Assembly (NCBI GenBank): GCA_022614705.1
Contig: JAKEIB010000241.1
Span: 1 to 32,159, forward strand
Direction: 5' to 3'
From: Planctomycetota bacterium
Lineage (GTDB): Bacteria; Planctomycetota; Planctomycetia; Pirellulales; Lacipirellulaceae
Length of the DNA stretch: 32,159 bases
A program made the translations under genes and the position numbers. Numbering within the stretch: the stretch's first letter is position 1; every line of letters starts with the position of its first letter. This document shows, one piece after another, positions 31,604 through 32,159 of this stretch. A model generated the notes under the pieces. That model ran no database searches. It saw only the letters and a program-made list of their open reading frames with translations, and was not told the origin of the DNA.

Positions 31604-32159
31604 ATGCGGATTTTCTTTCCAAACGCCAGAATCGCGCATCCGCCAACTCGCGGCCGCGATATTCACCGTTTTCAGCTCGTCAAAAACCTTGGTGAACTTG
31701 GGCATGAAGTTCACGCGCTGCTGCCGGATGAGAACCCCTACACGCTCAAGCACTCTCGCAGCCCGTGGTCTGTGCTTCGACAGCTTCGCGCGGCCGACGT
31801 GCTGTATTGCCGAATCGACTACGGCCCGAATTCCGCGACCGACTTGACGTTGCCTCGTTCTCGCTGGTTGATACCCGGCCGTTGCGTCGTCGCCTGGGAG
31901 TTCAATGTGTCGCTAGAATACTCACCGTTAGAAGAGCGGCCCCGCCAGCAAGTTGACCGTGCGATCGCCCGTTTGCGTCAGGCAGCCGGCCGGGTCGATC
32001 TGGCCATCTGCGTCACTCGACAGTTGGCGGACGAAGCACGCGAGCTGCTGGGTATTCAGAATGCACATGTCGTGCAGAACGGTTCCGACCCCGAGATGTT
32101 CCGCCGCGACTTGCCCCGCCCCACCCAAATACAACTTCAAAACGATCGACTCAACGTGA
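31604..32159 (+). CDS. Glycosyltransferase family 4, 5' part (cut by window edge)
   Basis: An open frame runs from ATG 31604 to the window end without a stop, so it is incomplete; 185 codons are visible. The product begins MRIFFPNARIAHPPTRGRDI and continues HRFQLVKNLGELGHEVHAL, the acceptor-side Rossmann pattern of GT-B family 4 enzymes. Further on are ADVLYCRIDYGP, VDLAICVTRQLADEARELLG and HVVQNGSDPEMFRR, the strand and N-G-x-D motif that ends the first domain of GT4 proteins. The donor-binding domain lies outside. It follows the methyltransferase by 67 bases on the same strand, so the two are probably one operon. Short frames elsewhere in this stretch are shadows. Confidence 0.88.
   Translation, partial: MRIFFPNARIAHPPTRGRDIHRFQLVKNLGELGHEVHALLPDENPYTLKHSRSPWSVLRQLRAADVLYCRIDYGPNSATDLTLPRSRWLIPGRCVVAWEFNVSLEYSPLEERPRQQVDRAIARLRQAAGRVDLAICVTRQLADEARELLGIQNAHVVQNGSDPEMFRRDLPRPTQIQLQNDRLNV

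Noticed and set aside
31557..31956. Short plus-strand frames near the right edge
   Set aside because: They overlap in other frames the open GT4 reading frame from 31604, which has family motifs throughout.

Overview
The window looks like chromosomal DNA of a planctomycete (Planctomycetota, probably a Pirellula-like lineage). The clues are a DUF1549/DUF1553 gene next to a DUF1501 gene with a Tat signal, a DUF1080 exported protein, a TIGR03067-type secreted protein, high GC, frequent absence of Shine-Dalgarno sites, and many short palindromic repeats between genes. No rRNA, tRNA, CRISPR array, integrase or transposase was seen.

Layout. 0.1-1.6 kb: an orphan membrane protein of lower GC on the minus strand. 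2.4-5.6 kb: the DUF1549/1553-DUF1501 pair. 5.7-8.0 kb: a DUF2007 protein, an Ala/Lys/Pro-rich repeat protein and a DUF1080 lipoprotein candidate. 8.1-14.1 kb: housekeeping genes, namely prfB (with the CTTTGAC programmed frameshift), mnmA, a YyaL/SPATA20-type thioredoxin-fold protein and larC. 14.2-17.5 kb: a degenerate response regulator, then a tight MazG-like / ATP-grasp / YfcE-like phosphodiesterase operon. 17.6-23.4 kb, all minus strand: rimI, a PfkB sugar kinase, an exported glutathione peroxidase, a zinc-ribbon/bPH membrane protein, an MFS exporter and a TIGR03067-like secreted protein. 23.5-32.2 kb: a cell-surface glycan locus. Six minus-strand genes run flippase, methyltransferase, methyltransferase, GT4, methyltransferase, GT9, and a divergent plus-strand arm holds a methyltransferase and a GT4 gene cut by the window edge.

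The most striking structure is a set of at least ten families of short imperfect palindromes (20-150 bp). They lie between genes and also inside reading frames. Copies are read in frame in mnmA, the ATP-grasp gene (twice), the GT9 gene and the regulator gene, always as extra peptide compared with what the family normally has. Three further copies supply the TAG stop codon of larC, the PfkB kinase and the MFS gene, each as NNG-TAG. One family lies just upstream of two gene starts and offers an in-frame ATG to both. This resembles the Rickettsia palindromic elements, but with several families acting together. Family identities are inferred by eye and need a genome-wide repeat search.

A lower-GC stretch at about 26.1-28.85 kb begins and ends inside genes of the glycan operon, which suggests that the operon is mosaic.
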